From Patagioenas fasciata (Eukaryota > Chordata > Aves > Columbiformes > Columbidae): DNA of 64,000 nt. Both the position numbers and the translations under genes were made by a program. Below, in pieces: positions 10,087 through 22,520 of this stretch. How positions within the stretch are numbered: the stretch's first letter is position 1; the number at the start of each line of letters is the position of its first letter. The stretch spans positions 150,254,605 to 150,318,604 of the forward strand of contig NC_092521.1 in assembly GCF_037038585.1 (NCBI RefSeq), written 5' to 3'. Under the pieces are notes generated by a model, which was not told where the DNA came from, made no database searches, and saw only the letters and a list, made by a program, of their open reading frames with translations.

Positions 10087-10329
10087 CACCCCGCCCGCCG
10101 CGACACTTCCGCCCACGAGCGGCGGGAAGTGACGGAAGGCGGAGCCGGGGGGTGGCGGAGCCGGGCCCGGTGCTTCCCCCGGCCTCTCCCGCAGAGGCGC
10201 CGCCGCCTCCCGCCGGCCCCGCCAGCAGGCTGCGCGGACGCCGCTGCCGGCAGCAGTGGCCGAGCAGGTGCCCGCCCCTCGGGGCGCAGGTTCTGCTCGG
10301 CAGCAGAACGGACTTAATACGTTCCTCAT

Positions 10330-13300
10330 ATTGGCTGCCTGTCAACTGCTACTCCGCAAATAATCTTTCCCGCCCCTTCTAGGTGCTTTTTCTTATTTAA
10401 CACGTGTTAATTTACTTCAATAACCTCTTTTCCCCATCTTCAGCCAACCTCCTCACCGCTATGAGCATCTGGATAACTCAAGATTTCCTATTTAAGCTGA
10501 AAGTGCTAAATTGGAAATTAAATAGTTAGGTCTTCACTGGAGAGCTGACACACCCCACATAAATTATTATCAGGTCAACCTTTCTCCTACATCATGGCAT
10601 GTTCCAGAGAATTGCATATACTGGGCACCCAAATGCAGCAATGCCCACCACACATTGACCATCCACCCCTCTCTCCTCCAGTCTGTTTGAAAACAGGTGA
10701 GACGTTCAGATGGGCTTTCAAAGCTACATAAGAATGAGAAGAAAATGTGTAGAAAATACAGAACCAGCAGTTTAGATGATGGACATAGAAGAATAAAAAA
10801 TCTCCGCTGAGGACTGCAGGCTAGGGGAAGGTGATATCAAACATGAGTCTAAGCCATTATGAGTGGTGTGTTTGCTTTCATTGTAATAACAAACTTGGGC
10901 TTTGACATTCTAGGTTTCACATGGTTAGAAGAAAATAGTGCAATGACCAAAAGCTATGCATGATTCTCTTGTAACTCTCCCTTTACAGAAGTTCATCAGA
11001 GAGTACGGGCTGGCTGGAAAAACTACGAAGTTACGGATCTGTGTTTGAATACACTATGCGATCTGTTTGACCTCAATTGCTATTAGCATTTGCACTGAAA
11101 ATCACTTGAGCTCTGCCAGAACTCAAGTTACACCTCAAGAGATAGCAAACATTTAGTATGAAATGTCGCATCAACACAGCATAACTCTATAAATGTAGAA
11201 GCAAAAGAATGACTTACCTAATAGAAACTATAAGGATTTTGAACACGATGATTGCTTCTAATGGAGCTGAATTTTGCCAGGATTAACACCTACATCTGTT
11301 CAATATGATACATAATTATTATGGACCAAGTTAAAGACTTGGTTTCCTTTATCTGAAAGAATAAGTCACCATTTGCAATATTTGGACTCATGAGCACGAA
11401 TAAAACCATCCCAGCCTTTGTGAAATGATGGAAGTGTCGGGGATTCATATCGCTTACAAAAAATAAAGGGCCTTTATTTTCAAGAATGAAAATGATTTTA
11501 CTAATTGCACCTTTCCTGCAAACTCTGGCTGCTACCTCGTTTCGTCCACAGAAGAAATATAGAAAGCTACACCAACTGCCAAGATAAAATTAAATGCTAT
11601 ATCTTTATATTAGTGAAACATAATTGGTAAGAAATTTAAGAAGTTGGATACACTACAGGAGTCATCAATACATTCAAAAATGTTACTTGACTATAAAAAG
11701 AGAGATTTTATTCTTAAGTCATGTGCTAAGTAATAGTTTAAACTGATACTTGTAACTCCAGTATTCCTCTCAGACGTTTTCTTTCTGGTTAAAAAAAATG
11801 ATAAGAGTAATTGAATGAAAAGCAGAAATTGTTACTCGGCTTAAAAACACAATTTGTAAAACTTGCATTACTTTTTGGTCACTTTCCAGTGACCAAACTT
11901 TCCAGTTTAGAGACGAGTGCATTTTGGGTTGGGAAAAAGTCTGATTTGCCATTGAAAACAGAGAAAACATTTATTAACATAGGCTGTAGTGTGATGTGGC
12001 AAAAACTGCCAAAAAGTTACAGCAAAATTTTATGACATGTAGGAATCAGATTACAAGTTAAGACAACTTGTTTTCTTAATCCCTTATATTACTTTGGTAT
12101 ACAGGAAAGGACCAAGCTGTATCCATTAGAGGTTCTGATCAGAAGATTCACATTTTCGACATTTATGTATGAACACTGAAAAACACTGAAAAAATCAACA
12201 CTTTGTTTATGATATATATTGCATCCTGTGTCGGTTGTTTTCTTATTTTTGATTACAGTCTCGTCTTAACTATTCTAACTACTATCTTTATGTTAAGTAG
12301 CTCGATGCTTCACACCCTAATTACCTACTGCAGTCATAATAATGTTTATTTAGAAATGTCTTTGCTACCTAGCCTGGGCAAGGCCAGCTATTGATTCTTT
12401 TCAGATAATAATAAAAAGTTATTTGTTTATAGTTTTCATTCACCAAATTCCCCTAAACTGATTTTGTGGTATTTTAACCCAGTTAGGAGCTGCTGAAAAT
12501 GGATTTGGAATGGTACTGGTGCCAAATCTTAAAGAATAGTATCTATGGCATAATAAAATACTACTTTTAACTCTGAATAATCAGGTAGCTGCAATATTTG
12601 AAAACTAGATCCTATTTGCCTCTGATCTGTGTCCCATCTCCCCAGGAGTGTTTGGCTTCTGTTTTCTGTGGAGGGACCACTGTGGCATCACGAGCCAGAG
12701 ACTGGGCTTCTCCACCAGCACCGCTCTGTCTCACCCTGGCTTCCCACGCAGCTTAGGTGAACTTGACCTCTAAGGAACTGATATTTACAGTTCCATGTAA
12801 CATCTTTTTAAAACAATATGCCCTTCTATTACTTAACTAAACCACAGTATTTAGGGTCTGTTATGTTAGAATGGAACAAGGAAGCTTCTGTGGCTGTTTG
12901 TGATGTGTCTGTTTGTCTCTTTGGCCTGGAAATGTTCACATTCCATGCCACAGTGGAACTGGCAATATGCAGTAAAGCTCCTTTCCCCTTTGGCTACCTC
13001 AGGTTATTCTAATTAGGATCATTTTACACATTCTGTCTCCTTTGACTGAAGCCATCAGGAGTTTATGTGGGGTCATAAATTTCTGACTGAATCTCCAAAG
13101 TAACCAGGTTCATGTGCTACCTGTTCTTGATATGTTTTCTTACAAAAACTCTTAGTCCCATATTTCAGAGAAACAAATGATTTTCTAAGTTAGAGTGAGT
13201 GACAATACAAGTATGACAATTAAAACTGTACACGTTTCCTATTTTTTCCTCATTTCCTCAGTGTCTGAGGGATGTTTGTTAACCTAAGAGAAATATAATA

Positions 13301-13890
13301 AATCTATTTTATTCTCACTGGCTTTGTTGGAAAAAGTGAACAGATCTTCAGGCATAGAGATCCTTCCGCAAGTCTGATAAAGCAGCAGCAAACTTCAGAA
13401 GAGACAGTGGCTCTTTGTTTAAACCAATTACATTAATCCCTTGAACAATTGGGAAGAAAAAACTGTAGCAGCACTTCAGATGAAAGCTGTATTTGCTGAG
13501 GGAGAGAATGACACATCATAAACCCCCAAGGAACAGAAATAAATAGAACAAAGAAGTGGGATGAGATCTGATCGCACATTAAGACCAAAGTCTTTACCAA
13601 GCTATTGCCATCCTCTTGTCATTAAACCATGATGGTCCTCACATTCTTAGGCCACCCTGATTTTACCATGCTGCTACTAGCATTTTGTTACCAGGATCCT
13701 GTCATAAAAATATTTGCAATTATGTCATATCTGAAAGCCAAGGCTGTGAGTCAAGGCTAAATTTATTGATTGCCAGTTTGTATCCATTTCTTTTTGGCCA
13801 ACGCTGCCCTTTAACCTAATGAGCTCCTCTCACTCCCTAGTATTTCATCTGTGATATATTTATAGAGATCCCTTCTCAAGTTTCATTAGA
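10330..13890. other. Intergenic DNA between the two divergent genes
   Basis: AT-rich sequence upstream of both CpG islands. Only short chance frames are seen. A donor-like GTAAGT on the minus strand near 11216 lacks a convincing exon. Enhancers for either gene could lie here but cannot be recognised by eye. Confidence 0.5.
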
Positions 13891-13899
13891 TAAAGCAAG

Positions 13900-14475
13900 C
13901 CAAGAATAGTTAGTGTCCTCTTGTTAGGCAGTCACCAGTGCCCTGATCATTTTGATTCCCCTTTGCTCACATTCCAGTCAAAGTTCAACATCCTTGAGCA
14001 ACGTTGACCAGAAATGCATATGGTATTCCAGATGAAGCCTCACAAGTCTTTCCTACAATAAACACTTATTTTGGATACATTCTCACCTGCTATATTCTAG
14101 GATCTTATTTGTCCTTTTGAAAGCTACATCACATCAGAAATGACACTGATTCTGCAGCTGAATAGCATGTGTGCGTCCTTCTCCTCTCCTGATGGTTTCC
14201 CACAGATGAGATTCTGCTAAGAGCAGCAATACTGACCTGCCACCAGGTGGATGGTCTTTCATTTGACATCTAGTCACACACATAGTTCCATCTCTGGTCT
14301 TCAGAGATTTACTGTATGATGTTTCAAGAATCTTTATTGTAGAAGTGCTGCTCAGCTCTGAGTCATTCCTGAAAGCCAGTAGCACATTAAGTGCCAGAGT
14401 AATTAATAAAAACATTGAAGTCAGTTCCAAGACAGATCTTTAAAGAACTCCACAAGCAGGTTTCTTTCAGTGTAA
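13900..14475 (-). mobile_element. Ancient CR1/L3-like LINE reverse-transcriptase fossil
   Basis: Read on the minus strand the segment follows a CR1/L3-type ORF2. A degraded version of the GVPQGSVLGP block (CGVL-stop-RSVLELTSM) is followed by FRNDSEL in the place of the catalytic FADDTKL box. Near 14040 comes LVRLHLEYHMHFW, matching the usual LVRPHLEYC-QFW. Stops, shifts and loss of the catalytic aspartate pair show an old dead copy, much more diverged than the CR1 tails elsewhere in the window. Confidence 0.75.
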
Positions 14476-15454
14476 TGATTCCTTTAAGTTCTCTTCTGTT
14501 GTCTTTCCCCTAGCCAGGCCCATCTCTACCTTTTATTTCTTGTTCTAATCCCTGTCTTCATTGGTTTGCTCATGGCTCATACTATCTAGTATCAGAAACT
14601 TTATTTAGATACAGCACTATTAGATATACTACTTTCCTGTAGTTATTTTATATCAAATTCAGATAGATATGCACAAAAACCTCTGTTCAGTTGAAGGGTG
14701 CAGGTCTGATACAGTAAATTGATTATATTTGGGATTCTTGCTCTGAATTACTAATTGATTAATGCTTAATTTTCATAAAATTGTCCTTGCATATAAATCA
14801 CAATTTGAAGAATGTTTACATTTTCATGTGTGGATAATGTAATTTATAACTAGTACTTCTTTATAAAAATGTCAATATTTCAATTATGCTTGAATAAATA
14901 TGGAAACTCTCAAATGAGAACTTTGAAAATGTTTGTTAAATCAGAAAAACAATTCCACACCATACACTTAGGTTTAATCATTGACACAGATGAGTAGGAC
15001 AGCAGTCAGGACAAACTGATGTCATACCTCCTCTCTAATGGCTCTACCTGCGTTATTTTTTCTCATTAGACAGTGGAGTTAAATAGCTGTGATCTGACCT
15101 TGCCGTCACAGTTAGCGCTGCAACGTGGATGGAAACAGAGCAGGTATTTAATTGTGATGAGGTAAGTTCTCTGCCTACATTTCATCAGGGCGAGGACACG
15201 ACTTGCTGAGCGGGTTGTGTAGCACATAACCACAGCCCTTTCCCACAGGAAGGACTTGGCAGTGGAACAACAAAGCTGGTTAATGTAATCATGTGCTGTT
15301 CCGTGACTCTCAAAACACTAATGGCAAAATGTGGTTTTGTGCTATACTTGCCTCTCTCTGTGAAGTGGTGATTCCTCCTCCTGCTGCTTACTGATGGGGG
15401 AGAGTGGGAAAATCTGTGCATTGCAAGGCTGCAAAGAAGAGAGGGGATGGCATG
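14476..15454. other. Intergenic, nothing recognised
   Basis: AT-rich DNA with no supported gene or repeat. The only sizable frame, on the minus strand from 15667, runs through the CR1 tail and is discounted. Confidence 0.5.
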
Positions 15455-15577
15455 CGCCTGAATGCTTTCCTGTGTAACCTCATGTAGGTGTTCCTGCTCC
15501 AGCAGGGGGATTGGACTGGATGATCTTTTGAGGTCCCTTCCACTCCCTAACATTCTGTGATTCTGTGGTTCTGTGAT
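15455..15577 (+). mobile_element. Short CR1 LINE 3' tail
   Basis: About 120 bases of the CR1 3' end: GTAACCTCATGTAGGTGTTC, TCCAGCAGGGGGATTGGACT, GATGATCTTTTGAGGTCCC and the terminal CTGTGATTCTGTGGTTCTGT repeats. It is strongly 5'-truncated and non-coding. Confidence 0.9.
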
Positions 15578-18500
15578 CACATCAGTCTCACTTTCCAAAG
15601 CCTTTCCATTGTGGGGCCACACACGGAAGTGATGGCTGCTTGTCACCTCACTGGAGTATTTCTTCATTTCAGGAGTAAGTAGTATTGCACCTTCTTTTCT
15701 ACCACAGTTATTTTACACTTACAGTTTTTATCAAGATTAATCTATTAATAATATTCCTGTAATTGTGAGTGGCAGTTTCCTGCTTCTGCTGTTCCTGTGT
15801 TGCCCACTTCCCCTACCTCCTTCACAGTCTGTCCTTGCCAGAACTCTGTTCTGTTCTTGGTATTTGCCAAAAGAGCTACCTTCCTCTACCCTGAATTAGT
15901 TGTTAACCAACATGAAAGGGAAAGCAACTACTTAATTTCCCATAACTGATAACAAAATATAGACACCGTAAACACTTTAATATCTTGTCAGGTTTACCAA
16001 ACTAGAGAAGATAACCCTTTCTAAATGTCATACGTGTTATAAATCTTGTTTATATCATATTATTACCACTCTTTTTGTGTGTGTGTCAGATAAAACAGCA
16101 GTGTAGGTCACTTTTTTTTTCTGTAGCATCTTAATGCTTTATGCACAATGACCACCACATATGCTGTCTACACTTCTAAGCAGAAATGAGAGACTTGAGC
16201 AGCATCATCGCACACATTCAGAGACTCGCTTATCAAGTGGGATACCACCTGAGACCTTGAGATATGAACAAATGTCTATATCTATCACCAACAGCCCTTT
16301 TTCCATGAACTCTTGCCACATGATGTCATAGCGTGGGTTACAACTCTAATGACTAGTGCACCCATACAGTGCATAGGATTTTAATAAGATTTTAATGTGA
16401 CTGGAGAGCAGAATCTGAACAATCATGAGGCAATGCTTTCTGAGACACAGACCTTGTTCTATGCAGCATATTCACACCTCAGAAGTGAGTGTGGATACAC
16501 TTTCTCTTCTTTTTGTGTTAGTGGTACATTTAGGGTTGAATGAAGTAGGTAGTCTAGTTAATACCAACACTGAAGCCATCACAAGGCAGCTGGTGCTAGG
16601 AGAAGAAAAAAGAGACAGGGAGTTGGAAACAGCAGAACTGGTTCTTTTGGCAGTGCTGTTGGCTTGTGACATCTTGATAGGTTCATTAACTATACTCTGA
16701 ATAATTCACCTGCAACTTGGTAATTTTATGAAAGGAATGGAATGATATTATATGATCACCTGCAGGTAACAGACAATAAAACTGATTATTCAGGAAGTTC
16801 TTTCTAGGTCTAGCTTATATGTATTTTTTCCCTGTATTGGAATATCCTTGATATATACATTTTCTGTTGATTTTTTAATTTTGTCCTTGATATAGGACTT
16901 CAAATTATTAATAAAAAGTAAACATTTCATTTTTAAAGTACATACAAAGAGCTATTAATTCATTAAATACTTCAGTGAAAAATATCTTTGGCTGAAGGGC
17001 TGCTATGTTAGCATAAAAAAAAAAAAGCAGTGGAAATGCTTATTCAGTGTCATTCAATACATCTGTTTAAGCTACCTTCTCCTCCCTCCTTCACTAACAA
17101 ATGTTCCTGGTGATGTAATTAACTTGTTCCTTCTATGAGAATCATGTATCCATTACACATTAAAGTTAAAAGTAGTTCCACTCTCAGACATCTAGCTTTA
17201 CGTCAGTGAATGCCACTGTTGTTCCACAGCTGTTTGTGTGATCGTGGTTTGCCTTCTAAACAATCTAAACAATTCCTGGAATGTGCAGCGTAACCAGTGA
17301 TAATAGTCAGGAGAAACTTTAACCACAGGAGATGTTTACACTGTATTACTACAGAGATTGTTTCCAGATCTATTCTGTATTAGAAAAAGCACTGCCCATT
17401 ACCCTGTAATGGATGAACCAGAAGCCCAGGAATATCAGTCTATGGAAGATGGGGAAAGGCATCTCCATGCTGTGTTCTTCGCACTTTCCCAACTCCTCCA
17501 GTGCCTGTGAGGCCACAACATGCAGGCAGAAGTGACAGAAGTGGCAAATGCAGGAATATTCTGGAAGCAATCGGCGTGTCATGTTTTATGCAGGAGACAC
17601 TAAAGCAACGGTTAGTTTTCCCCAGAAATCAACAGCAGCTCTATATGCAGCTCAGAGAATATATGCAGCTCAGAGAAAGAGCAAAATCCATATTCTGGTA
17701 GCAAAAGGCACTTAAGGCACAAGCACGTGTCCCTGGCTTTTGTAGACAGCCTTACACTGAAGACATTCAAATTCTCCCTTGAAATCTCTTTTTCACAAGA
17801 ACTACATTCATGGCACTTAACCATTCCTCTCTGGAGCAGACCACAGTTTAGGCTGTTATTGTTAAACCCAGGTATCAGATACCTAAGAAAATGACCTTTT
17901 AGGTAAGTGCTGATTTCTGGTAACTGCTTATGTGAAAGCCTTGAAATGCTCGTGCTACAGCAGTTCAGTGGGATTTTTGTCACTGATCACCCAGAGAGCC
18001 TGGATTGCCCCCAGGCCAAGTACCTGTGACCAACTTGGGGTGCTCAGCTATGGAAAATGTTGGTTACATTATATTGTCAGTATTTAATAACAATATGGGT
18101 AGCCACACCAAGGTGAGCTTCTCTTTCCATTTCCTTCACATGGGAGGTAATAAATACATTAAAACACTAAGACAGTGGTATAAATGTTTGTTGTGTCTCT
18201 CAGTTACCTAGTAACAGATTTTGATTGTATTTTAACCTTATTAGCAAGCTTACTATGTGCATTTTAACTGAAAACATAGGATAGACATTATATCTATTTA
18301 TAAATGAAAAGAGAATAAAAGAACAATCTATCTGCTACCTGTACCAAAAACTGATGGCATATTTAGCACGTATTTCAGGATACTCCTTGGATTTTTGTTC
18401 GTAGAAAAACAAGTTTTTTTGTCTAGACTGTGCTATAGCAGAGCATCAGAAAACCAACATGATAGTAATTTGGGTTTACGTAACAAATGTTTCCTTTCTT

Positions 18501-20574
18501 AAATGAAGCACCGCAAGTGTTGTACCTTATTGTAACCAACAGTCAAAATTAAACAGCTGTGCATCCATTAATGTAGTACTGTTCCAAATAACCTATGGTT
18601 TTAGAGAGGCAGAGCAGTCATTAGTGAAAGTTTCTGTAATATTCTAGCAGAAACTGCAGTACTGAGTATTCAAAATGCAGCACTCATAACAGGAGTGCTC
18701 TTATTCTGCTGGATCCACCCACTACTCTCGTAACAGTAAAAATTGCCTCTTTATCGCTCTCTCTCTCTGTTATCAGATTGTTTAAGACCTTAAATCCACT
18801 ATCCTGTAGCCAGCTCTGGCATTTACTACTGGACAGAGCAATTCACTAAGCAAAACCACAGAGATACCTTATTTAAACTAAAAAAAAAAAAGTAGGCAGA
18901 AGGCTGGTGAGCATAAAGTAATGTACATCTTGTATCATAATAACAATGAACAAACCCACTGGCACACTTGAAACCCCCTAGGAGGGGGCATCTTCCAGTG
19001 ATTTTACATTAAATCACTTATGAATATACACATTTTAACTTGGAAATACACCTTGTCCAGTTTTGACTAAGAAGTAAAACTAAACAGAAATCTTTCCTTT
19101 GCTCCAAGCCTTAATTTCAAGGAGAGATTTCAGTTTACCGCTATCTGATCAATATATATTCCTCTCTAAGCAATGATTAGTCCAGAAATAAAGACTCACT
19201 GACTGATCTCACAAGCTATATTTAAAACAAAGTTCTGAACATTCTGAAATACAAGAGTCACTCTGTAATTTCAGAGCAGTTGTAATATCTTATCTCCCTG
19301 CAACAGGCTGCCAGAAATTCTCCTGCCTAATGCCCATCACCATTTGTTCTAAAGATATCAACTTTCTGGCTGTAGCAGGTAAGTCAGGACATCTGGGCTT
19401 TGATTCATATCTCTTTGATTCACACACCTCTTACATTTCCATTTTGGAGACAATATAATGATTATAAATTTTTATTAAGAGGTTCCCAGTAATGCATGGA
19501 ATTAGCTGCTGTATTTTATCTAAAATAAAAAAGGTGGATGTCAACACCATTCACATAAATATCCAGTTTTGAGCATGAAGGATTTCAGCATTTTTCCTTC
19601 AACACGCCAAGTTAGCGAGAGGATCAGAACATGTTTTCTTTCTAAAGAGAATGAAATTCCATATTGTGTTACTGGCACCCCTGGGAATCAGCTGGAGAGA
19701 TTAAAGATCCCTGGACATGGATCCAAAAGACAACCAAGGCTCCAAAGAAACAATTATGTTCAACAGTGCAGTCTGTTGCAAGTGATCCTTTTAGTTATGT
19801 GTTTTTAATTAATGTAAATGGAACAAGTAAAAGAAAGATTTCAAAAAATAAATATCAAAATAGAGTGGTGTTTTTTTTTTTTTTTTTTAAAGTTCTGCAA
19901 TCTGCCTGGATTCCTAAAGCTTTTCCAAAAATATTTGGGACTATGGGATGGAATCCAGAACATTTAAAAAATATTACTCTGAAATTACATATATCAATAC
20001 CTTTTTTAAAATTTATTTTCCATTTTGGTAGGAATGACTGTGTTAACATTTGATCATAGTGTAAACTAGTGCTTCTTTGTCAGCATGCCTGTCAGAACAT
20101 AATCAAATCCAGTGTGTACAGATAATGTCATCGTTCACGGACAAAGCATGAGATACGATTTTATTTATACCACAGCTAAGGCTAAAAGACATAGCTCAAT
20201 TTAAAGACACCTCAGGCATTAATAAACCAATTATCCATGATCTTTGCAAGACCTACATTTCAAATCTGGTCTCTCCTGTTATTTTGTGATGATTAATATC
20301 ATATTTTTAATGCACACATGCACTACGTTTTGTGAAGTAGGATTACAGGTGGACAAATAGCAGCTTGTGCCAGTGATTGTCAGAAAACTAATGAATATTA
20401 TTACAAATTATGAATCATGACATTGATTATATGCAGACAGAAGCACTGTTCCTTGTCAACAATAACATGGATACAACACACTCAACTGTAGGCCCATCAA
20501 CTCAAATGATTTATACTTGATGGTCAAGTGTAAATATCACACTGTCTGGCTGACAAATTGTCTCATGAGAAATT
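15578..20574. other. Intergenic region upstream of OTUD1
   Basis: AT-rich sequence with small homopolymer and (TC)n runs (18757-18769, 19871-19888) and a short tandem duplication at 17640-17676. No convincing exon on either strand. It probably contains OTUD1 distal control elements, but none can be identified here. Confidence 0.5.
17640..17676 (+). repeat. Tandem duplication of an 18-bp unit
   Basis: Two adjacent copies of a TATATGCAGCTCAGAGAA-like unit, differing only at the edge. A local slippage or duplication event in non-coding DNA. Confidence 0.7.
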
Positions 20575-22520
20575 GCTGCCGCCACTTTCTGCGGCACTTC
20601 CCAGGTCGGCCCCGAGAACACGAGTGCAGGTGTCTGATAACGTCCCGTTATCAAACCGTCCCACAGTCAGTACCGAGCCCAGCGCAGCAGCACTGCCGTG
20701 CCGCCATGGCCGAGCAGGCCCTTCTCTCCGAAACATCCCTCAGGCTCAGGCTCCCGTTCCCACCGCCCCACCGCCTCCCGCGCCTCCCTCCGGCAGCCCC
20801 GCCACAGCCTCGGCTACGGAGCGCGAATTCCCCGGCACCGGCTCGCAGGCAGCGGGGCTGAAGCAGATGAGGGAAGCCGCTCCCACATCCAAGAGCCCAG
20901 TTCACGCCAGGCCCTCCCCAGGATTCGCGGGAGCGGAACCCCCGGGCCCGACGCCGCTGAAAGACGAACCGCCGCGCGTCCCCTTCCGCCAGGGGGCGGG
21001 CGGCACCCGGTGAGGTCACAGACTCGAACCCGCCCCCCGCATTCCAGCGTGCCCGGGCGCTGAGGTAAACACGGGCGCGGCCCCGCCCCGGCCCGGCCTC
21101 CGCCAGCAGCTTCCAGAAGGGCCTGGGCGCTCGGCCGCGCGCGCCCGCGGAGGGCGGCGGGGCCGCGCGGCGCTGGTGGCGCAGTCGGAATTGCCACCGC
21201 CGCGGGGCCCGGCCGGCAGCGGCGCGCAGGGGCGGGGCGGCGGGGGTGATGCCGTTGTTTATTTTTACCCGGGCGGCTCATCCCCTCAGGCAGCCCCAGC
21301 GCGGCCCCCGCCGTCGCTCCCCGCCCCGGCCCCGACGGCGCCGCCTATAAAGCGCCGCCCGCGGGGAGCCGAGGATGCAGCTCTACAGCTCCGTGATCAC
21401 CCACTACCCGGCGGGCGCGACGGCCGCAACAGCCGCCCCAGCACCGCCGAGCGCGGCCGGTGTCTTCAAGGTCTCCCTGTCGCCGGGACCCTCCTCCGCG
21501 GAGGCAGCGAGCGCCGCCGACGCCGCGGGCCCGAGCCCGACCGCTGAGAGCCCCGCAAAGGACAGCTTTGTTCCCGGGGGTGGAAGCAGCAGCAGCGCCG
21601 CCGCCATGCCCGCTTTCTCCTCCTGCCTGGAGGTGATGCCGAGCGGCCCCGCGGCGGGGCCCGGCAGCCGGCCGGCCGGCGGCCCGCAGTACAGCTCCTG
21701 CGCGCAGGTCACCGTGGGCCGCCGCCGGCCGCTGGAGCGGGTCGTGCCCATCCGCATCGTGCAGCGAACCGAGGCCCCCGGCGAGCTGGTGCCGGCCTCG
21801 CCCCGCAGCCGCGCTTGGCTGGAGGGCATCCTGGAGAGCATGCGGCAGGCTGGGGGGGACGGCGAGGCCGCCGCTTTGCCGCCGCCCGCTGAGGAGCCCA
21901 GCAACCGCAGCCTGCGCCTCAGCGAGCACTGCCAGGCGCTGCAGGCGGCGGCCGCCGGCGCCCAGCCCGGGCTGGTCCCCGGCTGTCGCCCCGCGGAGGG
22001 AAGCCAGGCTCAGCCCAGCGCCGGGCCCTCGCCCGGAGAGGAGGAGGAGGACGGAGCCGGTCCCGATGCGCGCAGGGGGCCGGGCAGCAGGCCGGAGCGC
22101 AGCGAGAAGCTGGCGCTGTACCTGGCCGAGGTGGAGAAGCAGGACAAGTACCTGCGGCAGAAGGGCCGGTTCCGCTTCCACATCATCCCCGACGGGAACT
22201 GCCTCTACCGCGCCGTCTGCAAGGCGGTGTACGGGGACCAGCGGCTGCACAGCGAGCTCCGTGAGCAGACCGTGCACTACATCGCCGACCACCTGGACCA
22301 CTTCAACCCCATCATCGAGGGCGACGTGGGCGAGTTCCTCATCGGCGCTGCCCAGGACGGGGCCTGGGCTGGCTACCCGGAGCTGCTGGCCATGGGGCAA
22401 ATGCTGAACGTGAACATCCACCTCACCACGGGCGGCCGGCCCGAGAGCCCCACCGTTTCCACCATGGTTCACTACCTGGGGCCCGAGGACCCGACACGGC
22501 CCAGTATCTGGCTGAGCTGG
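20575..22520. promoter_or_regulatory. CpG island covering OTUD1 promoter and most of its coding region
   Basis: An abrupt block of GC- and CpG-dense sequence in otherwise AT-rich DNA. It starts about 800 bases before the OTUD1 start codon and fades near the end of the coding region. GC-box-like runs (GGGGCGGGGC near 21230) and an AGGTCA half-site near 21013 are present. CpG dinucleotides are dense from about 20690 to 22450. The edges are estimated by eye. Confidence 0.85.
21346..21351 (+). promoter_or_regulatory. OTUD1: TATA box immediately upstream of the OTUD1 start codon
   Basis: A perfect TATAAA in a GC-rich setting (CCGCCTATAAAGCGCC). Its first T is only 29 bases before the OTUD1 ATG. 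TATA boxes normally place initiation about 30 bases downstream, which would be at or just after the annotated ATG. It is therefore either unused, used for a leaderless or N-terminally short transcript, or the true start is elsewhere. A second AT-rich TATA-like stretch, TTTATTTTTA near 21257, could serve a longer 5' UTR. Confidence 0.55.

Larger units (their letters stand above)
9780..10320. promoter_or_regulatory. CpG island promoter of the minus-strand gene
   Basis: About 540 bases of dense CpG and GC sequence isolated in AT-rich DNA. It contains the proposed first coding exon of the minus-strand gene, an inverted pair of ETS-type sites (CACTTCC at 10104-10110 and GGAAGTG at 10125-10131, the latter overlapping GTGACGG), and an X-box-like element at 10073-10086. 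No TATA box is evident, as expected for a CpG-island promoter. The island could be bidirectional, but no plus-strand gene was found beside it. Confidence 0.75.

Noticed and set aside
9801-10382. Plus-strand frames of 168 and 193 codons in the first CpG island
   Set aside because: Pro/Arg/Ala-rich frames are expected by chance in CpG islands. They have no domain and no splice structure and overlap the better-supported minus-strand exon.
15185-15667. 160-codon minus-strand frame
   Set aside because: It runs antisense through a CR1 tail, and the rest has no recognisable domain.
21172-21190. tRNA-like start GGTGGCGCAGTCGG
   Set aside because: No acceptor stem partner, anticodon arm or T-loop motif follows within 75 bases.
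20558-21281. Several 114-155 codon frames upstream of OTUD1
   Set aside because: Stop-poor GC-rich promoter sequence; mutually overlapping on both strands with no recognisable protein.
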